DNA of 60,000 nucleotides from Takakia lepidozioides. Its lineage: Eukaryota > Streptophyta > Takakiopsida > Takakiales > Takakiaceae. How positions within the stretch are numbered: the stretch's first letter is position 1; each line of letters starts with the position of its first letter. A model generated the notes under the pieces. It did no database searches. It was given only the letters and a program-made list of their open reading frames with translations, and was not told where the DNA came from. The stretch lies in the NCBI GenBank assembly GCA_030704615.1, contig CM060734.1:33684042-33744041 (forward strand). The letters run 5' to 3'. Position numbers and translations under genes: made by a program. Positions 22,283-33,822 of the stretch are shown in pieces.

Positions 22283-23387
22283 TGTTGAAATGACATCTGT
22301 GAGGTTCGAACATATGCAATTTATTATTTACACCGGAACTTTATTTACTCGGGGGACCGGTACTGCTGCAGGAGTGCAACTGATGGTGCGAGTTCTCTAT
22401 TGATTAGAGCTGTCACAACCAATGTCAACAATCATATTTACGGCAAGGTATTTCATGTTATTGTTGTTCCTCTAGCTGAATTCTGTAGTATTCTTTTTGC
22501 TATTCCCATACCAACGTCATCTGCGACTGTCATGTTCAAACGAACGTATCAGCCACCCCGGCCAGCTTGCAGGCTGCATCCGCGGCCCACCATAAATTGA
22601 ATGACTTGGAGATTTTGTGCTCAGTTCCTGGTTTCATGTCCGTGGTCACTCGTGGCTGATACGGAATTCGAAATATGGCAGTACCAGTGGACCTGATGTT
22701 ATTGGCATGGGAGTAGCAAAACGATTCCTAAATAAATGATCTGTTCCAGGTGGAGAACATCAACATATTGGATAAAGTGGACATGGAGAAGCACCGTATT
22801 ATGAAGCAGGAGACACTACAAAAAGAGCTTCAAAGGGCATACCATGTAACAGGTCCCGGACTAATTATCAATCGAAATTCATCCGATGGCTCAACGGATG
22901 GTTGGCCATCGAAATGATTTTGGTTTGCTTTGAGACTTGGTGTCGCGCACCTCACTTCGGTAAGCTCCCCTTCACGTCATAGTTACTCGCTTTGATGCGC
23001 GCGCCTAACTCCCAACCTGGCCGTCGGGCCAACTCGGAGCTTTGGCTGCTCACCGGGACATAACGGTCCCCCTTTACTCCCCCAACAGACCCTCCACCAA
23101 TTTGGGCCTAGTGGAAATTCCGTTTGGTAGATGGCAGTCCGGAATAGCTCCCCACTCCTTGGTCGTTTTCCGGCTCGCTCGCTTACTCACTAGTTTTTGG
23201 TCACCAATGGGCTTGCACCGTTCTCGGGGTTACTACTCCCTATATATACTTCTGTGACTGTCCGCGGGGGTTTCACAAACAACCATGCCATTTTATGGCG
23301 AACCACCACGAAGACCCTCGATTCCCGGTGATGAGTCGCGGTGAGTCTTGGCCCACCCACCACGGCCCCATTGGACCGTGGTGAGTC
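22283..23387. repeat. 1.2 kb dispersed duplication, copy 2
   Basis: Partner of 14,434-15,657, nearly identical base for base over both the unrecognised 5' part and the LTR start. It lacks the 119 bp between short direct repeats, as expected from a deletion by slippage or repeat-mediated recombination. Here the LTR runs on to its full length instead of ending in poly(T). Confidence 0.9.
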
Positions 23388-24238
23388 GCAACCCGGTGTG
23401 CGGGGCTCGACCTAGTGAACGCCTCCGCCTCCTTGAGTGCCTTGAGCACTCAAGGGTGCTTCAGCCCCCCCCCCCCCCCGTACCTATTGCTGCCACCGCC
23501 CCCACCACAGGGGCAGCCCCTCTATGTCCCGACCCCCTGCCCTCAAGGCAAAGGGCCGCGACATACACCCCTACCAACAGGGAATCGATGTCCTCATCCA
23601 CTTGTCCATTTTGTAGAAACAAACATCCAAGTTGCGGCGTCCCACATCAAGGAGTTTGTTTCCGCACCATGGCGTCCCATGGCAAAGAACCAAACCCCAC
23701 ACTTGACTCTACTCTCCACTAGCTAGTTCGGCCGACTTTCTCCAAGTCCCGGCCAAGGGTGGAGTCTCTCAAGCTCCTCCCAGTGCACTCTTCTTGGCCC
23801 ACTTCACGGCCAAGGAACGATCCTCCCCGAGGATCGAATCGCCTTACTGCAACAACATTGCTTGCGACCGCTCATGATGCCGCTTTTGGCATCACCTTGA
23901 GCGAAGGTTCACCTTGAACCCTTTTTTACTAGGAAGATAATCTTGAACCAACCGTGCGCCCCAATCACTACAATTGGGTCCGCCTTGGAATGTTGGCCTG
24001 AGGTACGGGAACACGCCGAAGCCGCACTACGACTTCGTCCCGAGGCTACACGATTATAGTACGTGAACGGAAGCACGTAGCTTCCGCTTTAGCCCGCACT
24101 ACAAGGCAACCCCCTCGGTAGCGCAGTTATAGTACGCACACACGCCAGGTGCGCACTAGCATGTGAACTCCCAAAGAAGGCGCAAGTTTCCTTGCCCCTT
24201 GGATGGGAGTCACCCGATTTCGGCACTGCGCAAACACA
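22941..24238 (-). mobile_element. Gypsy chromovirus 3' LTR
   Basis: LTR of about 1.3 kb, TGTCGCGCACCTC at one end and GCGCAAACACA at the other. It matches the LTR at 41,710-43,111 apart from a deletion of roughly 115 bp after 23,387 and a poly(C) run at 23,466. A purine-rich tract on the minus strand (GTGGGAGAGG, near 24,262) lies just inside, as a polypurine tract does. On the minus-strand reading this is the 3' LTR of the partial element that extends to 25,307. Confidence 0.85.
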
Positions 24239-24479
24239 CGATTAATCCAATTTACCTCTCCCACTTTTGTAAGCTAGCATGCATTCTACACACTAGCCAA
24301 CCATACCACGCATCACCATTCCAAACAAAATAGGACGCACAACATTTGGAAACCATTTCATTTATAACAAATTTTTTACAATACAAGTTTTTGCAATCGG
24401 ATTCCTGAGCTAGCTAAGCCGGGCTAAGCATGCATTTCCTCCCCCACGATCCAAGGTTGATGTCTCCATCAACGCTTCT

Positions 24480-25307
24480 TCCGCTTTTGAGGTCGCCCTT
24501 CGAAAGCTGCAACCGCCTCGGATGCGTTCCCCATTTCTGAGGTACGCACCTAAGATGCCTCCACATGATGATAGCCCTTCCATTTCACGAGATAATCCAT
24601 TTCTCGATTCTTGAACCTCCTTGACTTAAGCACTGCCTCCACCTCGTACTCAGGTTCATTTTCATGATCCAACAGCACAGATGGCGGACGCAACACTTGA
24701 TGCCGATTCGGACGCGCTTCATCTTTGAAGTACGGCTTCAAAAGAGAAACGTGGAATACCGGATGCACCTTGCTGTTTGCCGGCAACTCTAATTCATACA
24801 CATCCTCATTCATAACTTTCCGGATGCGAAAGGGTCCCGCATACGGAGGTACGAACTTCGGACTCACTTCCAGAGGTAGTCGAAAATTCTTGATGTTCAA
24901 CCAGACCTCCGTGCCTGCCTCAAACTTGACTTCCCTCCGCTTCTGATTTGCCTGCCGTTCATACCGTTTCCTAGCTTTGGCGATGTTGTACTTTGTGAGC
25001 TTCAACAAGCGCTCGCGTTCCTCCAACACCCTGCTGCTGCCGGTTCCTCAACGTCTTGGGCAGCCCAACTTGTCGGCACTAGAGGTGCTTTTCGATAGAC
25101 CAATACGAAAGGGGAAACACCCGTTGCGGAGAGTTTTGTGTTATTATAACAGAACTCTGTCGCGTCCAAGTGCTCCACCCAGTCCGATTGGTCCGCCGAC
25201 ACGTAATTTCGCAAGATCTGCTTCACCACGGAATTCACTCTTTCCGTTTGGCCGTCCGTCGTAGGTCGGAAGGCGATGCAATATCCTTTGGGAGTCCATG
25301 ATATCAC
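24480..25307 (-). pseudogene. Gypsy integrase C-terminus with chromodomain
   Basis: Minus-strand reading begins at the CACTA junction and gives FRPTTDGQTERVNSVVKQ, then DWVEHLDATEFCYNNTK, the conserved end of the integrase core. It continues through KFVPPYAGPFRIRKV and HPVFHVSLLKPYF to EYEVEAVLKSRRFK and DYLVKWKGYHHVE, a chromodomain. This identifies a chromovirus, a gypsy lineage whose integrase chromodomain guides insertion to heterochromatin. One frame change occurs near 25,030. About 85 bp of the DDE region is deleted compared with 44,160-44,240. Everything upstream (integrase core, RT, gag) is missing. Confidence 0.9.
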
Positions 25308-25321
25308 TACTAGAGAAACCA
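25308..25321 (+). repeat. CACTA terminal repeat
   Basis: CACTACTAGAGAAACC begins exactly where gypsy homology ends (after GGAGTCCATGATAT). This is the form of a CACTA transposon terminus. Directly inside are short inverted TCACAC/GTGTGA motifs (25,341-25,372 and 25,440-25,480) that look like subterminal repeats. The opposite terminus (GGTTTCTCTAGTAGTG) was not found in the window. Confidence 0.7.
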
Positions 25322-25998
25322 GTTTTTTTAACGGCTCTTCTCACACATTTTGGTGTGAAAAGAGCTCGAGTTCACCACCCCCCCCCCCTCTGGTGTTAGG
25401 TTAACCCAGTCCTTTGCACCACATAACTTTCTTGGTCCTGTGAAAAAAACCATCTCACACCAAACTCGCACCTGATGTGGCTGTAGATTTAGGTGGCTCT
25501 TTTGACGGATATTTTGACGGCCGTTTTGACTAGTCAGTTCAACTAGTATTTTGACTAAGTAATCTTAATGGTCTTTCTACGGTACTTATTACACCTCGTT
25601 GCCACCATGTCTGCCACATGTATGTCAAAGGGAATGCCACATAATAGAGTCCATCATAATTATTAAATAAATAATAGATATTAAGGGCTCACTTATTTAA
25701 AACAGGGGATAATATTTGTATTATTAACCACATTGACCAGTAGTAATGTTATTAATATTAAACATAGCAAACAACCAGCAAAATACCACATTTATGTCTA
25801 CACAAGGAAAATTTGGTTTGATGTGGGAAAATGAAGTTGCCCTTGAACAAGGAGATCTTGTGATCATACATGAGAATAGCAAGACCATCAATTCAAAAAA
25901 TACGGTTCACATGAGAAGAGCTGTTTTGTTCACCTAGCTCAGCAACCCTCAAACCATAAAGAAAACTAAACTAAACTAAACTTGTAGCACCTTCAATA

Positions 25999-28900
25999 TC
26001 ACGCGTGTTTAAGAAACTTTTCAGACCATAAGGTGGAACTTCCCTGCGTGTCACCCAATGTGGTATGATTAGGGGTAACAGAGTAGTCCGGGTACGGGAA
26101 CACAACCTCTGAAATCATGACCAATTTCACATGGATACGGTAATAGTTGTCTGGCACATTTGCTTTCGGAAAGCCAGCAATATATCCCACACCTGCCCTT
26201 CTTTTTTGTGCACAAGGATCAAACAATAACACCTTGTCGTCGATCTGAAACTGCAACAATAACCAGATTCCCATATCAATCGAACCCTGGAGAACAGAGA
26301 CTGATAGCTTGGCACTCCTGCAAAATGGCATTGAAGTTCTTCCAGCAAACACCCCAACCCTACCTATTGCAATACTTCCAATTCTGAATTGCATTTGCTT
26401 GTCTCTATACTCCATGCTGACATGATCAAAGCTGGAACGGTGCCATACCTAGTTGATAGCAGGTTATGCATGGTCAGCATGGATGTGGTAGGACGATGTC
26501 ACAAAACTACCTTTGTAGGTTGCTGGGCCTGCAACTATGTGGCGATACATAGGGGGTGTATTGATCCAGCATCAGACAAGGAAAAAAAATTGCACAAGGG
26601 AAGTACTTACACTGTGCGGATTTTGTTGGTCACCCTATGGGTCAGTCAGATCCACTGTGGTTGTAGTCTGATTGATAGCACATATTGTACTATCCCTGCC
26701 CATTGAATGCTTCACTGGTTTCACCATCTGTATATTGAATGACACAATGATAAAAAAATTAGAATAGCACGAATGACACACAATGTGAAGTAGCATTAAC
26801 AATAAAAATCCACCCACGCGCCCAAGCATTGAAACTTTTGCTCTCACCTTTCGTTGATTATGCTTTGTTGTTGCATCGGGAGGCAAAGTCGTTGGAACTC
26901 TGGCAGCAGGAAGCCCTGGTTCGGATGCCTTTGCAGATTGTTGTGATCCACTACCCATGGCTGCACTCTTGAACAAGTAGTTGGGCTGCCCATATCTATA
27001 TGGGTGCCCTGACACATACTCAGGGATGTGTGCAGCCTTGGATACACCCTCTAACCAAGGCAGTAATTCTTTCATAAGCCTCTTGCAGTTTGGCTGATCC
27101 CTCGACTTCCATGGATACGAGAAGATGCAATTATTTGCAGGGTTGGAAAAACAAGTGGGTGGGGAATCGTCCACCAACAAAGTATTGGTTGGATTGTAAT
27201 GGCTGTAGTCCTTCCAGAACTTACATAAGTTCTTGTACATGATAGTTTTAGAAGGATTGACAGGGTCCATCATTCCCACAGGCTGGTCACAATAGTCTTG
27301 GTGAAGCACCATCTTTGGCTGTTTCCCACGAAACAAAGCTTTCACAACTCGAAGGACATTACTCAATGACATGGAAGACCATACACCTACATCAAAAATC
27401 TGAAGGCATCGGTCCAGAAACTCCTGACACCCAGGTTTGGAGGTGACAGTGGGCTCTAGGTATTCCCTTGTTCGTAGTCTGGTCTCACATAACAATCCAT
27501 TCAAGTCAAGTATAAGGATGTGTTCCTGCCTCTCAGATGCCGAAGGGAAATTACCTACAACTTGTACATGATTATCATGTATAAGAGACACACCTTTCTG
27601 TGGGGCACTCTGCAAATTCATGGAGACCTCACAAACATATTGAGAGGGTAGTACATATGCCGGCAGTGCTACTGGTGCAGGGGACAACAAAACTGATGAA
27701 CACTTTGCAGTTGCCTCAACAATATGGGGGGATGGATTGAGTTCACCTTCAGACCAACCCTCCATGTCATCATCCCCCTCCATCTCTGAAAGCCCAAACA
27801 ATGAGCCTATTGTGTTTGGCTTTGGTGGCAGTGAAGAAACTGCCTTGAACAGGTTGAGTGGTGAGCCCATAACATGAGAAATAGTCTCCTTTGTTGTCTG
27901 TGGCGCAAAGGTGGTGCATGGTGGACCAGTAGGCTGTGAATCTGGCACATTCATGCCAAGTTTAGCTGCGAGCGCAATGTTGAATGCAGCTGCTGCCTCC
28001 AGTTGGACTTGGACTGCTTCCAAAGCTGCCTTGGAGCTGGCTTCCATCTGCACTTGCTTGTTTTCCATAGCATCGAGGCGAGCTGCTAGTGAACCAATTC
28101 CCTGCCCCAACACATAGAACACCTCCAAAGTAACAATTCACTACACTGAACTGATGACCTAGTAAGAAAAGAGAACCAAACGGCAACTAGCAATGGCATG
28201 GAAATCATGAATATGTAATTCACACCAGATTGGGACTGAGTTTATATACCGATGTGGCTGCACTGCCTGTACACCCCGACCCATAGCCTTTGTCACTCCT
28301 GGCGCTATTGGCGATCTCCTGCAAACTTGGTGTACGTCCAGTCTCCTTCTCCTGTGATTGCAACAAACTTGCAAGTGTAAATGACTAGCATAGCACACTG
28401 CCAACAGTAAAGAATTATCTAGGATAGCATCAATGACTCCCCCTCAATAAGAGTGCTTAGTTTCTTGCTGGCACCCAACTCTGAGAGGGCCCCCAAGTAG
28501 TAGCGATGTGCACTAATTCCATCCATATAGGAATAGACTCTGAGCTCCAACCAAAAAAACCCAACACAGAAAGTTTGTCAATGCAAAACAATGTGGGAAC
28601 TTCCTATGTTGTAAGAGAAGTATACCAGTCGTGCTATAACACCGCTGATTCCACTGCGACCCGATCGAGATGTATTCTTCACACATCCCCGCGCCTTGAC
28701 ACCATTTGCCTGGAATTTCTTGAAATATGTGGAACCCCAACTAACAACTAGTTGTGCCCATGTCTTGTCTGGCACATGATGGGGTTTGGGCAGCCCCACA
28801 CTATAGTAATTTTTGAACAGCTCATTTCGTTGGTACTTGAGCTGCCCGCAAATTTTTTTTGTAATAGCCTTTATGTTAAGACTAGGAGGTCCATATTCCC

Positions 28901-30032
28901 AATCTGAAGCCAATATCTCCATGATCTTTTCAATTAAGTGTAATGGTTGATCCTGAGCATACAATGACCAGTCCAACAAACGTTGACACTGCCCTCGCAG
29001 AGCTGTTATCCACTGGTTCCGAGCAGGACCTTCAGGGTTTCCAAGTTCATCACAAGAAATGAAAAATTTCCTCCTCCCTACAGCCACATTTTGAGCAGCC
29101 TGGTCTCTCAGATATTTTGCAAGTGCCCTTCTTTCCCTCCTTAAAGCATTTTTGCATTCTATAGGAGTCACACCTGATGTCCCCCCAGGAGTAAGGCTAG
29201 AATCCTGCAAGGTTTCAGCAGTACCTTGCATGTTACCACCTTCACTCTGTTGTGGCTGGACTGATGTCTCCCACCCCACAGGATGATGCGGAGAAGATGC
29301 ATCCTCGGTCTGTTTCAGAATGCCTTTCCCTTTCAGGGTATTAGGTGTACCTGGAGATGTTGGATAAAGAGGTGGCCGCGATGCAGTGAAGCTCGAAGGT
29401 GCCGACTGTTGTACTCCACTGTAGTTGGATGCTGAAGGTTGGTGGCCACCATACTGGACCTGCCCCTGGTGTGGTCTTGCAGGGCTGGTAGGATAGAGGG
29501 AGGAAGTAGGTTGGTTGTACATAGGTCGAGGAGGATACATACTATGAGGATGCATTCCATAATGGTGGTAAATGGAATACCCACCTTGACTAGGATCATG
29601 CATTGGAGCGCCTGCAGGTGGAGCAGAAGAATTGTAATTCTGGCACTGAGGATCATTGTTTGGAGGTTGATAGTGAGGATACGGCATGTGCTCATGCAGA
29701 TTATACCCTGACATGGCAGGATACTGCGGGTATATAGGCGGATACGAGGGAGGAGCCGATACTGGTGGATACAAGGGAGCTGGAACGTCAGTCTGTGGAG
29801 TGGGCGGGGCTGGTTTTTCGTAAGTTGGAACAGACGCACCACTCATCACAACAGCTGGCGCAATAGTTGGTGCACACTTTGCTGGAGTAAGAGACTTATG
29901 CTTGTTCGCATCCTTCCCTGCAATTCCCTTCCTTTTTTTTACTGAACTCTGCACACATTGCTCAACATAAACATGAGAAACAATATAATTCTCATACTTG
30001 TCCACTTGAACATGCATGAATTCCAGAAGCAA
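25999..30032 (-). CDS. CACTA TNP1-like protein with FCP1-like domain
   Basis: Spliced minus-strand gene: exons 30032-28626, 28351-28250, 28101-26848, a short exon near 26731-26635, and a terminal exon 26250-25999. The first three exons join in phase 0 to about 921 codons without a stop. Exon 1 has a Pro/Tyr/Gln-rich region, then a block ending KTWAQLVVSWGSTYFKKFQ and a Ser/Arg-rich tail. Exon 2 gives EKETGRTPSLQEIANSA. Together they match the plant En/Spm Transposase_24 layout. Exon 3 starts with an Ala/Gln/Glu coiled coil. From its middle it carries an FCP1/NIF-type HAD domain: ILILDLNGLLCETR, KPGCQEFLDR, VGVWSSMSLSNVLRVV and NTLLVDDSPPTC. The second Asp of DxDxT is Asn, as in the plant DLNG subgroup, so phosphatase activity is doubtful. 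The last exon ends TTLGDTQGSSTLWSEKFLK, like the TNP1 C-terminus. Splicing of the two last exons is less certain. The product would bind element DNA by analogy with TnpA. Confidence 0.65.
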
Positions 30033-30129
30033 CTATAACAATGCTTCATTGTGATCTAAACTGGGGCTGGAAACCTATACATAAATGTTAATGGTGCCCA
30101 GAATGCTGACCCAAAAATCTCTGAAGTCG

Positions 30130-30735
30130 GAGGGAGTGAACTTTCCAAACTTGAGAGGCCCAGACTTCTGTAACATTCCATACAAGGCATTGTGTCTGTA
30201 CCTCTGTTCAGCATATTCAAAATTTCAGGCTGAGGCTCGGGTTATATTCGAACAATCCCTAAATTTGTCCAAAGAGGTACTCAAAAGGAAAAAGAGGCAA
30301 CATTTATATACCATCATGAAGGAGATGTTGGAAGGTTTAGGGGTAAGGACTTCAAGTGCCTCTAGTACTGCACCGTCTATCTGGCTTTGTTGCTAGATTT
30401 GCAATCCCTCTTTCCTCTCTATTTGTTGTTCAAAGGTCTTCTTCCCGCCCTGAATTTAAATTTCAGTCTAGTGTCGAGGGTGGGTAAACCCTTGAGGTCA
30501 TCCCATGTCACAGACTGGAAACAAGTTCAGGGAAGTTTTCAGCCTAACTTCATTTTCATCAGAGAATTTCTTGTAACAGACATGGCTTTGGACACTGTAG
30601 CCTCTAAGTCAGATTTATCCAGCAGGGTCAAGACTTGCGGGCTGAGATTCAGATCCTTGAGAATCTCTTCTATTCTCTTCCGCCAGGACTTAGCCTATTT
30701 GACAGGGTGATCCTGCTTCCAAGACGTCGGGAGCT
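30130..30735 (-). pseudogene. LINE 3' scrap, third copy
   Basis: Nucleotide homology to 19,460-19,880 is clear and in the same orientation: both contain CATGTCACAGACTGGAAACA, GACATGGCTTTGGACACT and TCAGATCCTTGAGAATCTCT. Stops are frequent in all frames. A piece near 30,195-30,245 resembles the FESLEAEP segment of the other copies at low similarity. No reverse transcriptase core. Confidence 0.55.
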
Positions 30736-31411
30736 TAAGGGATGCCAAACTCACCCCGAACAACCACATTGGCTGTTTTGGAGCATGCTGACATGCACTC
30801 CGTAAGCACCCCACTTGAATGGATTCTAGAGACTTTGCAATAGAAACTGAGAGATAGATGTACTCATGAGACCAACTTAGTACCCACTGTAGTCGGTGTA
30901 GAAAATGAAGGGCAAAGATCTCTATGGTTTTAAGCAAGCACTGGTTTGCTTTAAGTAAAGGCTAAGGCTGACTAGGAGGTCACTGACTTACAGTCCACAT
31001 GCTAGCACAAATGTTGGTTTCCTGGAAATCCCAGTATGACAGTACAGTTAATTTGAATATTGTTCAGTGATGTCTGTCACTATGAAGAAAAGTGGTTTTT
31101 TGAAGGGTTTTCTAACAAACCCCACCACCCACCCCAATCACCCAGAAGCGTGAAACAAATCAGGAGCAAGACTGGTTTAGGAGAAGGGGTGATGGTGCCT
31201 TGCAATGCAAGGCTGTTTTGTCCTTGTTTTTTAAAAATAAAACTTTCTGATCTGGTCAAGTCCTGACATATCCTTCCTTGTTGTAACAAGACAAGCCCTA
31301 TCTCTCTCCCTGCCTCCGTTTTGTTGCGTCCAAACTGGTGGCGGGATCTATGGCCACAAGGCTATGGCAAAAACGTCTTATGAGTTCATTCTCTCTCCTC
31401 CCTCTCTGTAG
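30736..31411. other. Unassigned
   Basis: No gene or element recognised. It ends in a pyrimidine-rich stretch and splice acceptor (CTCTGTAG) that belong to the captured exon that follows. Confidence 0.4.
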
Positions 31412-31534
31412 GAAGACAGAGCATGCGAATGAAAATTTCAGGAGGGCAAACTTCACATCAGCTGACATGAGGGAGTCAAACTTCAGTGGAAGCACCTTCA
31501 ATGGTGCCTACCTTGAGAAAGCTGTTGCTTTTAA
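31412..31534 (+). pseudogene. Captured pentapeptide-repeat exon
   Basis: A single 123 bp exon-like segment between a CTCTGTAG acceptor and a GTACGT donor. It encodes NFRRANFTSADMRESNFSG and then STFNGAYLEKAVAFK, the A(D/N)Lxx pentapeptide pattern. The wording closely resembles plant thylakoid-lumen pentapeptide proteins (TL15/TL17 type). There are no neighbouring exons of that gene: LINE remnants lie on both sides. It is therefore a transduplicated host-gene fragment, with splice sites preserved, rather than a working gene. Confidence 0.7.
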
Positions 31535-31599
31535 GTACGTGTCATCACATAACTTGTATCTATCATTTTATGTGCACTATGATATACAAGTGCAGAAAT

Positions 31600-32070
31600 A
31601 AACATTAACCCACCCTTATGTCTGTCTTCTCTCAACAAAGTTAGGCATAAAACTTTCCTGAACTTGTTTCCAGAATGTGACATGGGTGAGGACCTTAAGG
31701 ATGATCTGAAGGGCCTACCTACCATCGGCACTAGACTCAAACCCAGGGCAGGGAGTTTTTGAACAGTAAACAGAATGGAGAGAGGTAAGGGAGATTGTCA
31801 ATGCTGGGTATGCAGGCGGCCTGAAGACAATATCCATTTCTTGATACAATATCCGGGGTACTCTCATCAGAGAGTGACCCTCTTCAGGACCATCAAGAAC
31901 ATTGTCCATGCACCTCTATTCACCAACTGAAATCTTGAGGCCGAGCCTAAAGCCCTGGCCCTGTTGTGGTCTAATTGGTGGGCAGCTCACACACATGAGA
32001 TTGATGCGCTAGTGAAGGGTTTTCTAGAGAAGATCTGGAAAGCCCAAACTAATTGTTTATATGAGTAAGT
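31600..32070 (+). pseudogene. LINE C-terminal scrap, fourth copy
   Basis: Plus-strand counterpart of the 19.3-20.2 kb scraps. Reads CQCWVCRRPEDNIHFLIQYP (zinc region with one Cys lost), then FRTIKNIVHAPLFTN, a stop, LEAEPKALALLWSNWW and THEIDALVKGFLEKIWK. It joins in one copy the two segments seen separately at 19.3 and 20.1 kb, so it is the best local reference for this LINE tail. Confidence 0.65.
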
Positions 32071-33000
32071 CCCACTACTGGAGTAAGGCCCTCACAAAGG
32101 TAGTGACTGTTCCATCTTGTTATGCCCAACTCTGCGTGGGGTCTATGGCCACAAGGCTACAACACACATCATCTTGTGAGTACATCAAACACAATTTGAA
32201 GAATGAAACCACTCAGCTGGCCTGTAAACTGAGATTGATCCAAGTCAAGACGGGTCTTCGGAACCTTCTGGTATCAGATCCCAAGGGTAGATTACTTCCG
32301 TAAAATACTTCCTTCAAGGAAACATGAGGCTGTCGTCAAGTGTTGTACCATTCGTCCTAGGGAGTGGCTGCCTCATGCCATAGGCGATTTCCATCATCTA
32401 TCCAATGTACTCTGTGGCAAAACTTACACATATAGCTTAGAGACCCATGAAAGGTGAAGGACCCTCACCTGCACCCGTCCCAAAAACCACCACATCCAAC
32501 AGAATGCATGTTAGTGAGGATGTGCAAGGTGAGTAGCAGGTCTTCACGCTTGCTATCGTTGTCCAACATGCAGATCTAAGCAAGTGAAAGATTGCAAGAG
32601 TAACATTAAAGGTGTGACATTGCACATAACCTTGAAAGTTTGAGGCAGGCCAGTCTGCGACGTTGCGCATATCCGTTCACGTAACAAGTAATTGCAAAGC
32701 ACATGTAAGGGCTGAGTGAACGTCCTATTCGTCTTGGTGTCTCTCATTGTCTGTTTGCTATTTCTTCCTTTTAGAGCTTACTATGCATGGCAACCACAGT
32801 AGTGGCTGGTGAGGTCAAGACTAGCTGCTTCCATCTCCTCATTCTGAGCTTGATCTTTACTTCAGTTACATCAAGTACAAAAGTGACATCAGGAGGCAAG
32901 TACACATTGACAATCAAGAGAATAAAACTGGGTCACATAATGGATCACACATGATACAAAATGATAGACCTAAGGAGAAAGAAAATGTATGAGATATTCA
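32071..33000. other. Unassigned; one local duplication
   Basis: No gene recognised. GG(A/G)TCTATGGCCACAAGGCTA at 32,140 repeats a phrase at 31,348, within about 60 bp of weaker similarity, so the two flanks of this patchwork share a source. Confidence 0.4.
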
Positions 33001-33013
33001 AGATGACCACTGG

Positions 33014-33178
33014 GGCTGGCTCCAGGGAAGAGGAGTCGTCCTAGCACAGAGTTTGGCAGATGTGAAACGGGCCATTGAGGGGTATCCTGGTTCAAATTTG
33101 CTGGCACAAAAGTACTTGACAAAGATAGTGCTGATAAATGGTTACAATTTTGACCTGCGCATTTATGTACTTATTCCA
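33014..33178 (+). pseudogene. Tubulin-tyrosine-ligase-like fragment
   Basis: Encodes GRGVVLAQSLADVKRAI, then LLAQKYLTKIVLINGYNFD and LRIYVLI. This is the TTL/TTLL signature in which R-G-x-G(x)2 is followed by V-x-Q-x-Y and K-F-D-x-R-x-Y-V-L. The match stops after YVLI, and the open frame then continues with unrelated sequence to about 33,323. Only one exon-sized piece is present, with no ATP-grasp remainder. It is another captured fragment in the 30-34 kb patchwork. Confidence 0.6.
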
Positions 33179-33199
33179 TGGAGACAGAACTTTGGTGCA

Positions 33200-33814
33200 G
33201 ATCGCAAACCTGCTGATGGGTTGGGGAGTTTGCAGGGTGCGCGCTTTGTCTTTGCTGGGGCTTCTTTCGTCATTTCCATCTTTGACTCCGAGCTGGTCTC
33301 ATTCAAATCTTCATGTGCGGCATAATCTTGGTCTCGCTGCAGTTCTTGCTCTCGTGCCTCCTCTGCGTCTGACTCCGCTTGAACTTGCGCTTCCTCCTCT
33401 TGCTCTACCTCTTTCTCCCGTTGTGACATTGCAGAGTGCAGGAGTTGAGCTCTGTGACTTCGGCGAGGAGGACCTGTGTGTTTGAGGATTTCCTCACCGA
33501 GGCGTTCAGGGCGACTCAAGCTCTCTTTGACGCTGCAAAGAAGAAGAAAGACAAAGTCAGCAGCTGCAAAACCCTAACATATCCTCTCTGCAGGTTTGGA
33601 GCTTTTAATGCGGTTTCATGGCTAGGGCTAGGGGATATGAAAAAAACGGAAGTTCGGACCTCTTTGCAATGTCAAAGATCTTGAGCCGCGCGAAGAATGC
33701 CTTGTTCTCCGCTTGACGCTTTGCTCGTTCTACCTCCCTCGCTGTAGGCTTGCGCCCTGGTGTAACTTCTGGACACTCTATTTGGGTCTCCATTTTCTGA
33801 CAAGTCTCGCTCAC
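33200..33814 (-). CDS. Unrecognised acidic/charged protein, possible 2 exons
   Basis: Two minus-strand open segments look coding by composition. The first (33,814 to about 33,690) starts with Met and contains TPGRKPTAREVERAKRQAEN. The second (about 33,519 to 33,240) has EKEVEQEEEAQVQAESDAEE and ends near a Lys/Arg/Pro-rich stretch. An intron between them would use the pyrimidine-rich interval near 33,600. I do not recognise a family. It overlaps the frame read-through of the TTL fragment on the other strand, so one of the two is not expressed as drawn. Confidence 0.25.
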
Positions 33815-33822
33815 TCGCCAAG

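Larger units (their letters stand above)
25308..30070 (-). mobile_element. CACTA element carrying TNP1-like gene
   Basis: Bounded on the left by the terminal repeat inside the gypsy integrase; the right limit is uncertain because no inverse terminus was recognised. It contains one minus-strand spliced gene related to TNP1/TnpA. From 25,320 to 25,998 it holds subterminal-like motifs and AT-rich noncoding sequence. The TNP2 gene expected in an autonomous element is absent here. A TNP2 N-terminal fragment in opposite orientation lies at 33.8-34.9 kb and may or may not belong to the same insertion. Confidence 0.6.

Noticed and set aside
27100-27520. Active CTD phosphatase
   Set aside because: The second Asp of the DxDxT motif is Asn (DLN), and the domain sits within a transposon protein; catalysis is not supported by the sequence.
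31412-33178. Functional pentapeptide-repeat and tubulin-ligase genes
   Set aside because: Only one exon-sized piece of each is present, surrounded by LINE and CACTA fragments.
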